A stretch of 5,350 nt of DNA from Candidatus Omnitrophota bacterium (GTDB lineage Bacteria > Omnitrophota > Gorgyraeia > JABMRN01): the NCBI GenBank assembly GCA_013202515.1, contig JABMRN010000093.1, positions 1 through 5,350 of the forward strand. The letters are read 5' to 3'. A model generated the notes under the pieces. That model saw nothing but the letters and a program-made list of their open reading frames with translations. It had not been told where the DNA came from and made no database searches. The position numbers and the translations under genes were made by a program. Below, piece by piece: positions 4,746-5,350 of this stretch (its first letter is position 1; every line of letters starts with the position of its first letter).

Positions 4746-5350
4746 GTGGATGCAGATATGACCAGCCACAAAGATCTTATCTTAAAAGTAGGCGTAGAAG
4801 CAATAGAGACATCCCTTAGAAATAAGATAAAGCTTTATAAAAAACGTGCCCAGGAAGTCGAAAAATATCTATCAAAAAAACCGGATGAATGGGGAAAGTT
4901 TCAAAACGAATTTAATTCAGCGGTTAATGGCATTTTTCGTGATATCATGAATTTTGAAAAAATTAATTTAGCAAGTGGTAATAAGGACAAAGTTAACAGA
5001 CTCAAGCGTCTTTTTATCAATAGGATTAGGGGTTTATTTATGAGAGGGGTCTATATTGGATGGAGTTTGCGTAAACCTTATGGGTATGCAGGAGATTTCA
5101 AAATTATAGATGATATTTATCAGAATAATCCGTCAACAACTGGTTTTGATCGCCTTTTTGATAACTATTATCAGATGTCAGCAATATGTGTTGCCGTCCG
5201 AAATCGAAAAGAAGATTTCAAAAGGGCAACAATTAATTTTATTAATACAAAACAAAATAACCCTATAAAGATTATGAATTTGGCATGTGGCTCAGCTCGG
5301 GATATAAAAGAAATTTTATCTTCAAATACATTATCCAACAAGAATATTAC
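4746..5350 (+). CDS. Class I SAM-dependent methyltransferase, PhcB-like, 3' end outside window
   Basis: The frame opens at GTG 4746 and is still open after 201 codons at the window end. Residues 1-100 are a charged helical region with the pattern of this family's N-terminal domain. The family hallmark RKPYGYAGDFKIIDDIY is at 109-125. SAM-binding motif I appears at 174-187 (IKIMNLACGSARDI). This combination is typical of the methyltransferase group that includes Ralstonia PhcB, which methylates 3-hydroxypalmitic acid to make the quorum-sensing signal 3-OH-PAME. Relatives in other bacteria are mostly uncharacterised, so fatty-acid methyl ester formation is a family-based guess. The C-terminal half of the Rossmann fold (motifs II onward) is outside the window. 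The gene follows the second HTH gene by 21 bases and should share its strong promoter. Confidence 0.82.
   Translation, partial: MDADMTSHKDLILKVGVEAIETSLRNKIKLYKKRAQEVEKYLSKKPDEWGKFQNEFNSAVNGIFRDIMNFEKINLASGNKDKVNRLKRLFINRIRGLFMRGVYIGWSLRKPYGYAGDFKIIDDIYQNNPSTTGFDRLFDNYYQMSAICVAVRNRKEDFKRATINFINTKQNNPIKIMNLACGSARDIKEILSSNTLSNKNI

Overview
The window looks like a piece of an AT-rich chromosome from an uncultured Gram-negative-type bacterium. Three things point to a candidate-phylum lineage of the Omnitrophota kind: a REP-associated (RAYT) transposase gene, clusters of very short hyphenated palindromes between genes, and small excisionase-type helix-turn-helix (HTH) genes heading operons. This placement is an inference from style and is not proven. 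All supported genes lie on the + strand.

Layout. Positions 3-599 hold the 3' part of a RAYT transposase gene. Positions 600-813 carry REP-like repeats and a good sigma70-type promoter (733-760). Positions 814-3573 form a tight three-gene operon: a 69-residue HTH protein, a 544-residue cobalamin-binding-type radical SAM enzyme with a GTG start that overlaps the HTH stop codon by one base, and a 307-residue alpha/beta hydrolase that overlaps the radical SAM gene by 8 bases. Positions 3574-3942 have no convincing gene and contain more REP-like repeats. Positions 3943-4293 encode a 116-residue coiled-coil protein of unknown function. Positions 4294-4529 contain another REP-like cluster and a near-consensus extended -10 promoter (4445-4473). 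A second HTH gene follows (4530-4724). The last gene starts at GTG 4746 and runs off the window; it is a class I SAM-dependent methyltransferase of the PhcB type (the 3-hydroxypalmitate methyl ester synthase family).

How the parts may work together. The two HTH proteins are related (about 23 identical residues in 50 by hand alignment). Each sits directly behind a strong promoter and directly ahead of a SAM-using enzyme gene, so each probably regulates its own operon. The radical SAM enzyme and the hydrolase are translationally coupled and probably act on the same unknown metabolite, possibly lipid-like or acyl-linked. The methyltransferase resembles enzymes that make fatty-acid methyl ester signals. 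A link between the two operons, for example in making a modified lipid or signal molecule, is only a hypothesis. The short palindromic repeats are probably substrates or relics of RAYT activity. Related motifs lie in opposite orientation on either side of the radical SAM operon.
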